From the NCBI RefSeq assembly GCF_001905345.1, contig NZ_LFBV01000004.1, positions 1 to 64,000 of the forward strand: a stretch of DNA of 64,000 nt, read 5' to 3'. Positions 48,204 to 56,593 of this stretch are shown in pieces. The position numbers and the translations under genes were made by a program. Within the stretch, counting starts at the first letter, position 1. Every line of letters begins with the position of its first letter. The notes beneath the pieces are model-generated. The model saw nothing but the letters and a program-made list of their open reading frames with translations. It had not been told where the DNA came from and made no database searches. The DNA comes from Streptomyces uncialis (GTDB lineage: Bacteria; Actinomycetota; Actinomycetes; Streptomycetales; Streptomycetaceae).

Positions 48204-49142
48204 GTGAGTACCGCACCCCCCGCGCCGCGGGTCATCGCCGTCGTCGGGCCGACCGCGGCAGGAAAGTCCGATCTGGGCGTCTTCCTCGCCCAGCGACTCG
48301 GCGGCGAGGTCGTCAACGCCGACTCGATGCAGCTCTACCGGGGGATGGACATCGGCACCGCCAAGCTGACGACCGGGGAACGCGGCGGTGTCCCGCATCA
48401 TCTGCTGGACATCTGGGACGTCACGGTGACCGCGAGTGTCGCCGAGTACCAGCGCCTCGCCCGTGCCGAGATCGACCGTCTGCTCGCGGAGGGCCGCTGG
48501 CCCGTCCTCGTCGGCGGTTCCGGCCTCTACGTCCGCGGCGCCATCGACCACCTGGAGTTCCCCGGCACCGACCCGGTCGTGCGGGCCCGGCTGGAGGACG
48601 AGCTGACCCTGCGCGGCTCCGGAGCCCTCCACGCGCGACTGTCGGCCGCGGACCCCGACGCGGGCCGCGCGATCCTCCCGAGCAACGGCCGCCGTATCGT
48701 GCGCGCCCTCGAAGTGATAGAGATCACCGGCAGGCCGTTCACGGCCAATCTTCCCGGCCACGAGTCCGTCTACGACACCGTGCAGATCGGTGTCGACGTC
48801 CCCCGCGCCGAACTCGACGAGCGCATCGCCACGCGCGTGGACCGTATGTGGGAGGCGGGCCTGGTGGACGAGGTGCGGGCACTGGAGGAGCGGGGACTGC
48901 GTGAGGGCCGTACCGCCGCCCGGGCCCTCGGCTACCAGCAGGTGCTCGCCGCGCTCGCGGGGGAGTACGGCGAACGGGAGGCGCGGGACGAGACCGTCCG
49001 CGCCACCAAGCGCTTCGCGCGCCGCCAGGATTCATGGTTCCGCCGCGACCCACGGGTCCACTGGCTCAGCGGCGCCCTGCCGGATCACCGGGAACTCCCG
49101 GCACGTGCCCTGGCGTTGCTCGAACGAGCGGTCACAGCCTGA
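48204..49142 (+). CDS. miaA: tRNA dimethylallyltransferase MiaA
   Basis: 312 aa from GTG 48204. P-loop GPTAAGKSDLG (about 14-24), then NADSMQLYRGMDIGTAKLT with the catalytic Asp, GGSGLYVRGAID, and AARALGYQQV near 245. It transfers the isopentenyl group to A37 of UNN-decoding tRNAs, the substrate of MiaB. GAGACT ends 6 nt before the start; no ribosome site is seen. Upstream in-frame sequence is inside the region of the divergent small gene and is not used. Confidence 0.95.
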   Translation: MSTAPPAPRVIAVVGPTAAGKSDLGVFLAQRLGGEVVNADSMQLYRGMDIGTAKLTTGERGGVPHHLLDIWDVTVTASVAEYQRLARAEIDRLLAEGRWPVLVGGSGLYVRGAIDHLEFPGTDPVVRARLEDELTLRGSGALHARLSAADPDAGRAILPSNGRRIVRALEVIEITGRPFTANLPGHESVYDTVQIGVDVPRAELDERIATRVDRMWEAGLVDEVRALEERGLREGRTAARALGYQQVLAALAGEYGEREARDETVRATKRFARRQDSWFRRDPRVHWLSGALPDHRELPARALALLERAVTA

Positions 49143-49249
49143 TCACGTGATGGCATCGGGACGCTCCGGCCGTCATCCCGGCCCCCTGTGCCGTGCCATC
49201 ATCGAGCGACGATCGACCAGTGAAGTCCGAAGTGGGAGGGCGCGTGGCG

Positions 49250-49768
49250 ATGGAGGCCGGCCCTCGTGACACCGCACCAGGCGACCAGCGCGGGACAGCG
49301 CGTGCGGACGCCGCCCGCACCCCGCGGGTACCGCCCCAGGCGGGCGACGGACTCACCCCCGACGGACCCGACAGCATCTCCGGCATCGTCCCGGTCGACG
49401 GCCTCACGGCCGACGTGATCGACACCGGGCCCGAGGTCGAGGTGGAACTGCGGCCCCGGGGCAAACTGCGGTTGTGGCAGCTCGCCCCGATCGTCGGACT
49501 CGGCGCTCTCGGCTCGCTGATGTTCGCCTTCCCGCTCGCCTTCGAGTTCGGTGACGGTGGTGCGGTCGTCGCCATGCTGGGGTTGCTCATCTGCTCCTGC
49601 GCCGCGGGCTGGGGCATGATGGCCGCCCGCCGGGTCGGCTACACCTGGCCGGGCCTGCCGCAGCGCGGCTCCGGCCGCCGCCCCGACTGGCGGGTCATCG
49701 CCCTCTACGTGGTCGTCGTCGCCGCTGTCATCGCCCTCGCCGTGTGGCGAGTGGCCCGCCTGCGCTGA
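49250..49768 (+). CDS. Hypothetical membrane protein with three segments
   Basis: 172 aa from ATG 49250, with GGAGGG 9 nt upstream; GTG 49244 is only 3 nt from that site and less likely. A hydrophilic 75-residue N-terminus leads to three membrane segments at about 80-102 (LAPIVGLGALGSLMFAFPL), 107-130 and 148-168. Next to miaA as in S. coelicolor. No function known. Confidence 0.8.
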   Translation: MEAGPRDTAPGDQRGTARADAARTPRVPPQAGDGLTPDGPDSISGIVPVDGLTADVIDTGPEVEVELRPRGKLRLWQLAPIVGLGALGSLMFAFPLAFEFGDGGAVVAMLGLLICSCAAGWGMMAARRVGYTWPGLPQRGSGRRPDWRVIALYVVVVAAVIALAVWRVARLR

Positions 49769-50367
49769 CCCCCGTCCGGCTCGCGCCACTGAGGTCGACC
49801 CCCGGGGCTTGTCCGAGCCCTCGCGCGGGGCGACGCTCTCCGGCTGCACCCGCCCCATGGCCGCCTAGGGCACCCGCGTACGACACCCGCCTGTGGGTCC
49901 CGACCCGCATGGCACCCGCCCGTGGCAGCGAGCCGCGCAGCGCACCCACCCGTGTCCCCGATGGCAGCCCCGCGCGCGGGACATCGAGCCCATCCCGTGA
50001 CGTCCCGCGCGTGGGACGTCGTGTCCGCGTTCTCCCCGCACTCCTCGAAGAACCTTTCGAGACGCCGCCTCCGGGGCGCGCGCAACGGGGCGCCCGAAGT
50101 CGCGTGGCGCCCCCCACGGCTACGCCGTACGGCTGAAAAAGCTCACCCTGGCCGGAACCCATCTCCCCGTTCCCGGATGTGTAAACCCACGATCACTCCC
50201 ACGAACGGGTGATCCGTTTCACGCTCGTCGAGAGCCGGTCCGCCGGACGTGGTGAGCTCGGTAGCATCAAGCACCGGCCCGGACGGGAGACCACCCGCAC
50301 ACCTCCAGCAGTTGAACGCCTGGAGGCGACCTTTCCGCACCGCCGGTCGACGCAGCCGGAGGTGCCC
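49769..50367. other. 599-bp gap ahead of the rsh gene
   Basis: No gene found. A stem GACGTCCC/GGGACGTC (49999-50020) may end the upstream unit. TAGCAT at 50262-50267 is a possible -10 for rsh. GATCAC (50191) and GTGATC (50209) form a spaced inverted repeat. In S. coelicolor I recall dapF at this place; it is not here. Confidence 0.5.
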
Positions 50368-52527
50368 ATGAGCGCGGAGGCCACAAACCCTGCGACCCCA
50401 GACTCCCTGACGCCCGGAGCCCACCGCAGGCGCGGCCGCCCCCGCATCGACCTGCGCCGACTGGGCCGCGCCGCCCTGCTGGGGCCCGCGAGCAGGGACC
50501 GGCTGCCGGACGCCATCGGGCATGTGGTCGAAGCCCACCGTGCCCACCACCCCGACGCCGCGCTGGACGCCCTGCGCCGCGCGTACGTGCTCGCCGAGTC
50601 CTCCCACCGGGGACAGATGCGCAAGAGCGGTGAGCCGTACATCACACACCCGCTCGCCGTCACCCTGATCCTCGCCGAACTCGGCGCGGAGACCACCACC
50701 TTGACCGCCTCGCTGCTCCACGACACCGTCGAGGACACCGAAGTGACGCTGGAACAGGTACGCCAGGAGTTCGGCGAAGAGGTCTGCTTCATCGTCGACG
50801 GCGTCACCAAACTGGAGAAGGTCGACTACGGGGCCGCCGCCGAACCCGAGACCTTCCGCAAGATGCTCGTCGCCACCGGCAACGACGTCCGGGTGATGTC
50901 CATCAAACTCGCCGACCGGCTCCACAACATGCGCACCCTCGGCGTCATGCGCCCCGAGAAACAGGAACGCATCGCCAAGGTCACCCGGGATGTCCTCATC
51001 CCCCTCGCGGAACGCCTCGGCGTCCAAGCGCTCAAGACGGAGCTGGAGGACCTCGTCTTCGCGATCCTCCACCCCGAGGAGTACGCGTACACCAGGCACC
51101 TGATCGCGGAGAACGACGCCCGCGCGGACGACCCGCTCACCGAGACCGCCGACGCGGTACGCGCGGTCCTCAGGGAAGCGGGCATCCCGGCCGATGTCCT
51201 CATCCGGCCACGGCATCTGCTCTCCGTGCACCGGGTCCGCCTCAAGCGCGGCGAGCTGCGCGGCGCCGACTTCGGACGCCTGCTGGTCCTCGTCAACGAG
51301 GACGCCGACTGCTACGCGGTCCTCGGGGAACTGCACACCTGCTTCACCCCGGTCGTCTCGGAGTTCAAGGACTTCATCGCCGTCCCCAAGTACAACCTCT
51401 ACCAGTCGCTCCACACCGCGGTGGCCCGCACCGACGGCGAGGTCGCCGAAGTCCTCATCCGCACCCACCAGATGCACAAGGCCGCCGAAGCCGGCGTCGT
51501 CGCCCTCGGCAACCCGTACACCGGCACCGACGAGCCGGTTGCCGTTCCCGTCGCCGCGGCACCCGGCACGGCCGACGCCACCCTGGGCGGCATGCTGCCC
51601 GAAGGCGAGCGCGCCGACCCCACCCGGCCCGGCTGGCTCTCCCGGCTCCTGGAATGGCAGCGCGCCGCGCCCGACCCCGACACCTTCTGGTCGACGCTGC
51701 GCGCGGACCTCGCCCAGGACCGGGAGATCACCGTCTTCCGCACCGACGGCGGCACCCTCGGGCTCCCGGCGGGCGCCACCTGCGTGGACGCCGCCTACGC
51801 CCGGTACGGCGAGGACGCCCACGCCTGCATCGGGGCCCGCGTCAACGGCCGTCTGGCGACGCTCAGCACCGTGCTGCGGGACGGCGACACCGTCCATCTC
51901 CTCATGAGCCAGGACACCTCGTCCGGGCCCTCCAGGGAGTGGCTGGACCACGCGGTAACCCCCGGCGCCAGGATCGCCATCGGCCGCTGGCTCGCCGCCC
52001 ACCCCGACGACACCGAGACCCCCCAGAACGCCCCCAGGACGCCCGTGACGGCTCCCTCCGCCCGCCCCGGGGCCGCCGGGGCCGTCGTGGACCTGCCCGG
52101 CGCCTCCGTCCGTCTGGCGGGCTGTTGTACGCCCGTGCCCCCGGACGAGATCACGGCCTTCGCCGTCCGCGGGGGAGCGGCCACCGTCCACCGCGTCCGG
52201 TGCTCCGCCGTCACCCGCATGCTGAGCGCGGGACGCCCCGCCGTCGGCGTCCGCTGGGGAGACACCTCCGAGTACCGCGTCACCCTCGTCGCTGAATCGT
52301 TCGGCCGCCCCCATCTGCTCGCCGACCTGACGGAGGCCATCGCCCAGGAAGGCGTCGCGATCGTCTCGGCGACCGTCGAGCCCCCCGCCCGTCAGCAGGT
52401 ACGCCACACCTACACCCTGCAACTCCCCGACGCCGCCCGGCTCCCCGCCCTCATCAAGGCCATGCGGAACGTCGCGGGGGTGTACGACGTCAGCCGCGCA
52501 CAGCACCCGGCGGGCGCCGCACCGTAG
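50368..52527 (+). CDS. rshA: RelA/SpoT homologue (RSH, RshA-like)
   Basis: 719 aa from ATG 50368, with GGAGG 5 nt upstream. Domain order: HD hydrolase (about 65-210, HD/ED motif in LLHDTVEDT), synthetase (about 270-380), TGS (about 445-510, EITVFRTDGGTLGLPAG), and a C-terminal ACT (about 640-710). The hydrolase motif is intact. In the synthetase half the G-loop YQSLHT tyrosine and PK motif remain, but other conserved positions differ: RPR for RxK, SEFKD for GRFKD, EVLIRT for ExQIRT. S. coelicolor has this second RSH (SCO5794, rshA) besides RelA. Likely a ppGpp hydrolase with weak or altered synthesis. Confidence 0.9.
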   Translation: MSAEATNPATPDSLTPGAHRRRGRPRIDLRRLGRAALLGPASRDRLPDAIGHVVEAHRAHHPDAALDALRRAYVLAESSHRGQMRKSGEPYITHPLAVTLILAELGAETTTLTASLLHDTVEDTEVTLEQVRQEFGEEVCFIVDGVTKLEKVDYGAAAEPETFRKMLVATGNDVRVMSIKLADRLHNMRTLGVMRPEKQERIAKVTRDVLIPLAERLGVQALKTELEDLVFAILHPEEYAYTRHLIAENDARADDPLTETADAVRAVLREAGIPADVLIRPRHLLSVHRVRLKRGELRGADFGRLLVLVNEDADCYAVLGELHTCFTPVVSEFKDFIAVPKYNLYQSLHTAVARTDGEVAEVLIRTHQMHKAAEAGVVALGNPYTGTDEPVAVPVAAAPGTADATLGGMLPEGERADPTRPGWLSRLLEWQRAAPDPDTFWSTLRADLAQDREITVFRTDGGTLGLPAGATCVDAAYARYGEDAHACIGARVNGRLATLSTVLRDGDTVHLLMSQDTSSGPSREWLDHAVTPGARIAIGRWLAAHPDDTETPQNAPRTPVTAPSARPGAAGAVVDLPGASVRLAGCCTPVPPDEITAFAVRGGAATVHRVRCSAVTRMLSAGRPAVGVRWGDTSEYRVTLVAESFGRPHLLADLTEAIAQEGVAIVSATVEPPARQQVRHTYTLQLPDAARLPALIKAMRNVAGVYDVSRAQHPAGAAP

Positions 52528-52530
52528 AAG

Positions 52531-52556
52531 CACCCTCCACGCGCGCGTGGAGGGTG
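52531..52556 (+). terminator. Palindromic terminator after rshA
   Basis: A 26-bp perfect palindrome of arms CACCCTCCACGC/GCGTGGAGGGTG starts 4 nt past the stop. No T-tract. Confidence 0.75.
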
Positions 52557-52652
52557 ACGGGCCGGGACACGACCCGCGCGCGTGGGTCTCGTTCGGGTGC
52601 GCCTGGCGCGCGTCGCCACGGCACGGGGGCCGACCGCTGGTAGCGGTGATCC

Positions 52653-54218
52653 ATGTTGCTCATCGACCGTTCCAGGGCCCCCAGGCCGTCCCGGCCGCCC
52701 GGCCCCAAGGCACCCCGGACCAGAGGCGCGCTGCTCGCCGTCGCCGCCACCTTCTCCCTGGTCGCCGCGAGCGTCCCCGCCCCGGCCGTCCCGCTGGGCG
52801 TCGGCGACCGGCTCTTCCCGAACCTCGGCAACCCCGGCTACGACGTGACCGCCTACGACCTGTCCTTCACCTACCCCGGCAGCAACGACAAGCCCCTGGC
52901 GGCGGTGACCCGGATCGACGCCCTCGCCGTCGACCGGCTGGAGCGGTTCAACCTCGACTTCGCGTACGGCCGGGTCACCTCCGTCGTCGTCAACGGCGCC
53001 CCCGCGCGCTGGGCGGCCGTCGAGGAGGACCTGGTGGTCACCCCCGCCACGACCGTCCCACGGGGCACCCACCTGCGCGTCACCGTGCACCACACCAGTG
53101 ATCCCGCACCCGGCGGAGACCACGACAGCGGCTGGGTCCGCAGCACCGACGGGCTCGCCATGGCCAACCAGGCCGACGCCGCCCACCGGGTCTTCCCCTG
53201 CAACGACCACCCTTCCGACAAGGCCGACTTCACCTTCCGTGTCACCGCTCCCAGCGCCCTCACAGCCGTCGCGAACGGACTGCCCGCCGGTGTCACCCGG
53301 GACGGCGGGACCACCACCTGGACCTACCGCACCGTCCACCCCATGGCCACCGAACTGGCCCAGGTGTCCATCGGCGCCTCCACCGTCGTCCACCGGGACG
53401 GCCCGCACGGACTGCCCCTGCGCGATGTCGTCCCCACCAAGGACCGCGACACCCTCGAACCCTGGCTGCGCCGCACCCCCGAACAGATCACCTGGATGGA
53501 GGAAAAGGTCGGCGGCTACCCCTTCGAGACATACGGGCTGCTGGTCGCGGAGGCACGCACCGGGTTCGAACTGGAGACACAGACCCTGTCCCTGTTCGAA
53601 CGTGACCTCCTGCTCGGCGGGCGATACCCCGACTGGTACATCGAATCGATCATGGTGCACGAACTCGCCCACCAGTGGTTCGGCAACAGCGTCACCCCGC
53701 GCGCGTGGTCCGACCTCTGGCTCAACGAAGGACACGCCACCTGGTACGAGGCCGTCCACGCCGACGAGAACGGGCACCGGCCGCTCGAAACGAGGATGCG
53801 CGACGCCTACCTCAGATCCGACGAGTGGCGGGCCTCCGGAGGACCGCCGGCCATGCCCAAGGCGGCACAGCCCGGCCAGAAGATCAGCATCTTCCGACCC
53901 ATCGTGTACGAGGGCAGCGCGCTCGTCCTGTACGCCCTGCGGCAGAAGATCGGCCACCGCGCCTTCGAGCGGCTCGAACGCCTCTGGGTGACCACCTACC
54001 GTGACCGCACGGCTACCACCGAGAACTTCACCGACCTGGCGTCCGCGGTCTCCGGGCGCGACCTGCGCGACTTCTTCCAGGGCTGGCTCCACGGCACGAC
54101 GACACCGCCCATGCCCGGCCATCCCGAATGGAGCGATCCACCGCCCCCGGCCACCTCGCGCGGCGAGTCGCCCGACGCCGAGCCGACCGCCCCGACGGCC
54201 CACCACCACCGGCCATGA
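52653..54218 (+). CDS. Secreted M1-family metallopeptidase
   Basis: 521 aa from ATG 52653. A signal peptide or N-terminal anchor with a basic start and hydrophobic core (about 25-45, ALLAVAATFSLVAASVPAPA) is followed by the M1 N-terminal beta domain and a gluzincin domain: H336-E337-L-A-H340 in HELAHQWFG and E359 in NEGHATWYE, the exact HExxH-x18-E spacing. GFELETQT replaces the GAMEN motif of intracellular aminopeptidases, as in other secreted actinobacterial M1-like proteins. The C-terminus is Pro/His-rich. The start lacks a strong ribosome site. Confidence 0.88.
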   Translation: MLLIDRSRAPRPSRPPGPKAPRTRGALLAVAATFSLVAASVPAPAVPLGVGDRLFPNLGNPGYDVTAYDLSFTYPGSNDKPLAAVTRIDALAVDRLERFNLDFAYGRVTSVVVNGAPARWAAVEEDLVVTPATTVPRGTHLRVTVHHTSDPAPGGDHDSGWVRSTDGLAMANQADAAHRVFPCNDHPSDKADFTFRVTAPSALTAVANGLPAGVTRDGGTTTWTYRTVHPMATELAQVSIGASTVVHRDGPHGLPLRDVVPTKDRDTLEPWLRRTPEQITWMEEKVGGYPFETYGLLVAEARTGFELETQTLSLFERDLLLGGRYPDWYIESIMVHELAHQWFGNSVTPRAWSDLWLNEGHATWYEAVHADENGHRPLETRMRDAYLRSDEWRASGGPPAMPKAAQPGQKISIFRPIVYEGSALVLYALRQKIGHRAFERLERLWVTTYRDRTATTENFTDLASAVSGRDLRDFFQGWLHGTTTPPMPGHPEWSDPPPPATSRGESPDAEPTAPTAHHHRP

Positions 54219-54650
54219 CGCCGACCGCCCGGCGATGCCGGCCTCACCTGGTGAGGCCGCCCCGGCCGAACCGCGCACGGGCCTGTTCCTGCCCCGCCTG
54301 CTCCGGTCCCGCCTGCTCCGGTCTCGCCTACTTCGGCCCTGGCTGCTCCGCCCGCCCGCCCGCCCGCGGGCGGCACCGGCTCCCCGGCCACGGTCCGGTC
54401 CGGGCCGGGCGATGGACACTGCGGAAAACCTCAGTGCGCTCTGCGGAAAACCTCAGTGACGAGACGGCCCGTGCCGTGCGACCATCATCAGGTCGGCGAC
54501 GCCTCCGCTTCCACGAGGAAGCGCGGCCGCAAGCGGGACCTCCGGGAATCTCCGGACGGCCCCGCACGTTGACGAAGTGACGGGCATCAGCTCGTCGTAC
54601 GGTCGGGTCGGCACCCGTCCAGCCACCTCTCCCCACGGCGTAAGGATCAA
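54219..54650. other. Region upstream of hflX
   Basis: 432 bp. The first part has imperfect GCTCCGGTC(C/T)CGCCT repeats, the middle holds the duplicated dyad at 54418, and TTGACG at about 54569 is a -35-like sequence without a well-spaced -10. No gene is supported. Confidence 0.5.
54418..54458. repeat. Duplicated 18-bp operator-like dyad
   Basis: CTGCGGAAAACCTCAGTG occurs at 54419-54436 and again at 54441-54458, exactly 22 bp apart. The first copy extends to a dyad, CACTG...CAGTG, with GG/CC inside around AAAA. Both copies lie on the same face of the helix, about 190 bp ahead of hflX. Confidence 0.85.
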
Positions 54651-56150
54651 ATGACCTCCTCTTCATCCCCTTCCCAGGACACGCAGAACTTCGCTCAGAA
54701 CTACACCGAAGGTCTTCGGGCCGATGCCCTGATGGAAGAGGACGTCGCCTGGAGCCACGAGATCGACGGCGAGCGGGACGGCGAGCAGCTCGACCGCTCC
54801 GAACGCGCGGCCCTCAGGCGCGTGGCGGGTCTCTCCACCGAGCTGGAGGACATCACCGAGGTCGAGTACCGCCAGCTCCGCCTGGAGCGTGTGGTTCTCG
54901 TCGGGGTGTGGACCTCCGGCACCGCACAGGACGCGGACAACTCCCTCGCGGAGCTCGCCGCCCTGGCCGAGACCGCCGGCGCGGTGGTGCTGGACGGCGT
55001 GATCCAGCGCCGTGACAAGCCCGACGCGGCCACGTACATCGGTTCGGGCAAGGCCCGCGAACTGCTCGATCTGGTGATCGAGTCGGGCGCGGACACCGTC
55101 ATCTGCGACGGAGAGCTCTCCCCGGGCCAGCTCATCCACCTGGAAGACGTCGTCAAGGTCAAGGTCATCGACCGTACGGCCCTGATCCTCGACATCTTCG
55201 CCCAGCACGCCAAGTCCCGTGAGGGCAAGGCGCAGGTCGCGCTCGCGCAGATGCAGTACATGCTTCCGCGACTGCGCGGCTGGGGTCAGTCGCTGTCCCG
55301 TCAGATGGGCGGCGGCAAGGGCGGCGGTCTCGCCACCCGAGGCCCTGGTGAGACCAAGATCGAGACGGACCGGCGCCGTATCCGCGAGAAGATGGCCAAG
55401 ATGCGCCGGGAGATCGCGGAGATGAAGACCGGCCGCGAGATCAAGCGCCAGGAACGTCGGCGTAACAAGGTCCCCTCGGTCGCCATCGCGGGCTACACCA
55501 ACGCCGGCAAGTCCTCCTTGCTGAACCGGCTGACCGGTGCGGGAGTACTCGTGGAGAACTCCCTCTTCGCCACCCTCGACCCGACTGTGCGCCGGGCCGA
55601 GACCCCGGGCGGCCGGGTGTACACGCTCGCCGACACCGTCGGATTCGTCCGGCATCTGCCGCACCACCTGGTCGAGGCGTTCCGTTCCACCATGGAAGAG
55701 GTCGGGGACTCCGATCTCATCCTGCACGTCGTGGACGGTTCCCACCCGGCGCCGGAGGAGCAGCTGGCCGCCGTGCGCGAGGTCATCCGCGATGTCGGCG
55801 CGACCCATGTGCGCGAGATCGTCGTGATCAACAAGGCGGACGCGGCGGACCCGCTCGTCCTTCAGCGACTCATGCGGATCGAGAAGCACTCGCTCGCCGT
55901 GTCCGCGCGCACCGGCCAGGGCATCGAGGAACTGCTCGCGCTGATCGACTCGGAACTGCCCAGGCCCGAGGTCGAGGTCGAGGCCCTGGTGCCGTACACC
56001 CACGGTCAGCTCGTCGCCCGCGCCCATTCCGACGGCGAGGTGATCTCCGAGGAGCACACCCCGGAGGGCACCCTGCTCAAGGCCCGGGTGCATCAGGAAC
56101 TGGCGGCCGACCTGGCGCCGTACGCTCCCCAGGCATCGGCCACAGCCTGA
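54651..56150 (+). CDS. hflX: Ribosome-associated GTPase HflX
   Basis: 499 aa from ATG 54651, with AAGGA 5 nt upstream. The N-terminal HflX domain and coiled coil (about 60-270, GGGKGGGLATRGPGETKIE) lead to the G domain: G1 GYTNAGKSS (about 280), G3 DTVGFVRHLP (about 325) and G4 NKAD. HflX splits stalled or heat-damaged 70S ribosomes. The N-terminal 60 residues are an extra acidic extension. Ends ahead of a long hairpin. Confidence 0.96.
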   Translation: MTSSSSPSQDTQNFAQNYTEGLRADALMEEDVAWSHEIDGERDGEQLDRSERAALRRVAGLSTELEDITEVEYRQLRLERVVLVGVWTSGTAQDADNSLAELAALAETAGAVVLDGVIQRRDKPDAATYIGSGKARELLDLVIESGADTVICDGELSPGQLIHLEDVVKVKVIDRTALILDIFAQHAKSREGKAQVALAQMQYMLPRLRGWGQSLSRQMGGGKGGGLATRGPGETKIETDRRRIREKMAKMRREIAEMKTGREIKRQERRRNKVPSVAIAGYTNAGKSSLLNRLTGAGVLVENSLFATLDPTVRRAETPGGRVYTLADTVGFVRHLPHHLVEAFRSTMEEVGDSDLILHVVDGSHPAPEEQLAAVREVIRDVGATHVREIVVINKADAADPLVLQRLMRIEKHSLAVSARTGQGIEELLALIDSELPRPEVEVEALVPYTHGQLVARAHSDGEVISEEHTPEGTLLKARVHQELAADLAPYAPQASATA

Positions 56151-56593
56151 TCCGGTGAGGAGCGGGGGCGGCGCCTGAGTGCTCCGCCCCTTGCTCGTCG
56201 TACCGGGGACCTCGCGGCACCGCCGCCAGGCCCGTAGCAGTCATGATCGACGGCCCTGTGCCGGTCCTCCCTGGAGGACCGGCACAGGGCCGTCGTCGTC
56301 GGGCGGACAGGGATTCCGCCTCCGGCAACCCCGGCACCCCGGCGCCCACCGGGCCCCGGCACCCGGCACCCGGCACCCCGGCGCCACGACGGGGTGGTGC
56401 TGATCCCGGGGGACCAAGCACCACCCCTTCGCCTTCCAAGGCCAAGCCGTGCTTGCCGGATGGGTGTGGCGTCCATTCCGTCCAGGCCCGACAGCCTGCC
56501 CGGGTCCGTCACCGCCGGATGCCGGATACCAGCCGTCGGACGGCTATGGCTACGGCTACGGCTCCCGACTGCCGGACACCGGCCGTCGGGAGG
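56151..56593. other. Convergent gap between hflX and the protease gene
   Basis: 443 bp containing the 22-bp hairpin at 56249 and tandem CCGGCACCC repeats (about 56330-56385). Further on (56516-56590) GCCGTCGGACGGCT and related palindromic repeats occur. No credible gene. Confidence 0.5.
56249..56294. terminator. 22-bp perfect bidirectional hairpin
   Basis: Twenty-two bases starting GACGGCCCTGTG pair without mismatch with the 22 bases ending CACAGGGCCGTC, separated by CT only. Position between convergent genes marks it as a terminator for both, although no T-tract is present. Confidence 0.8.
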
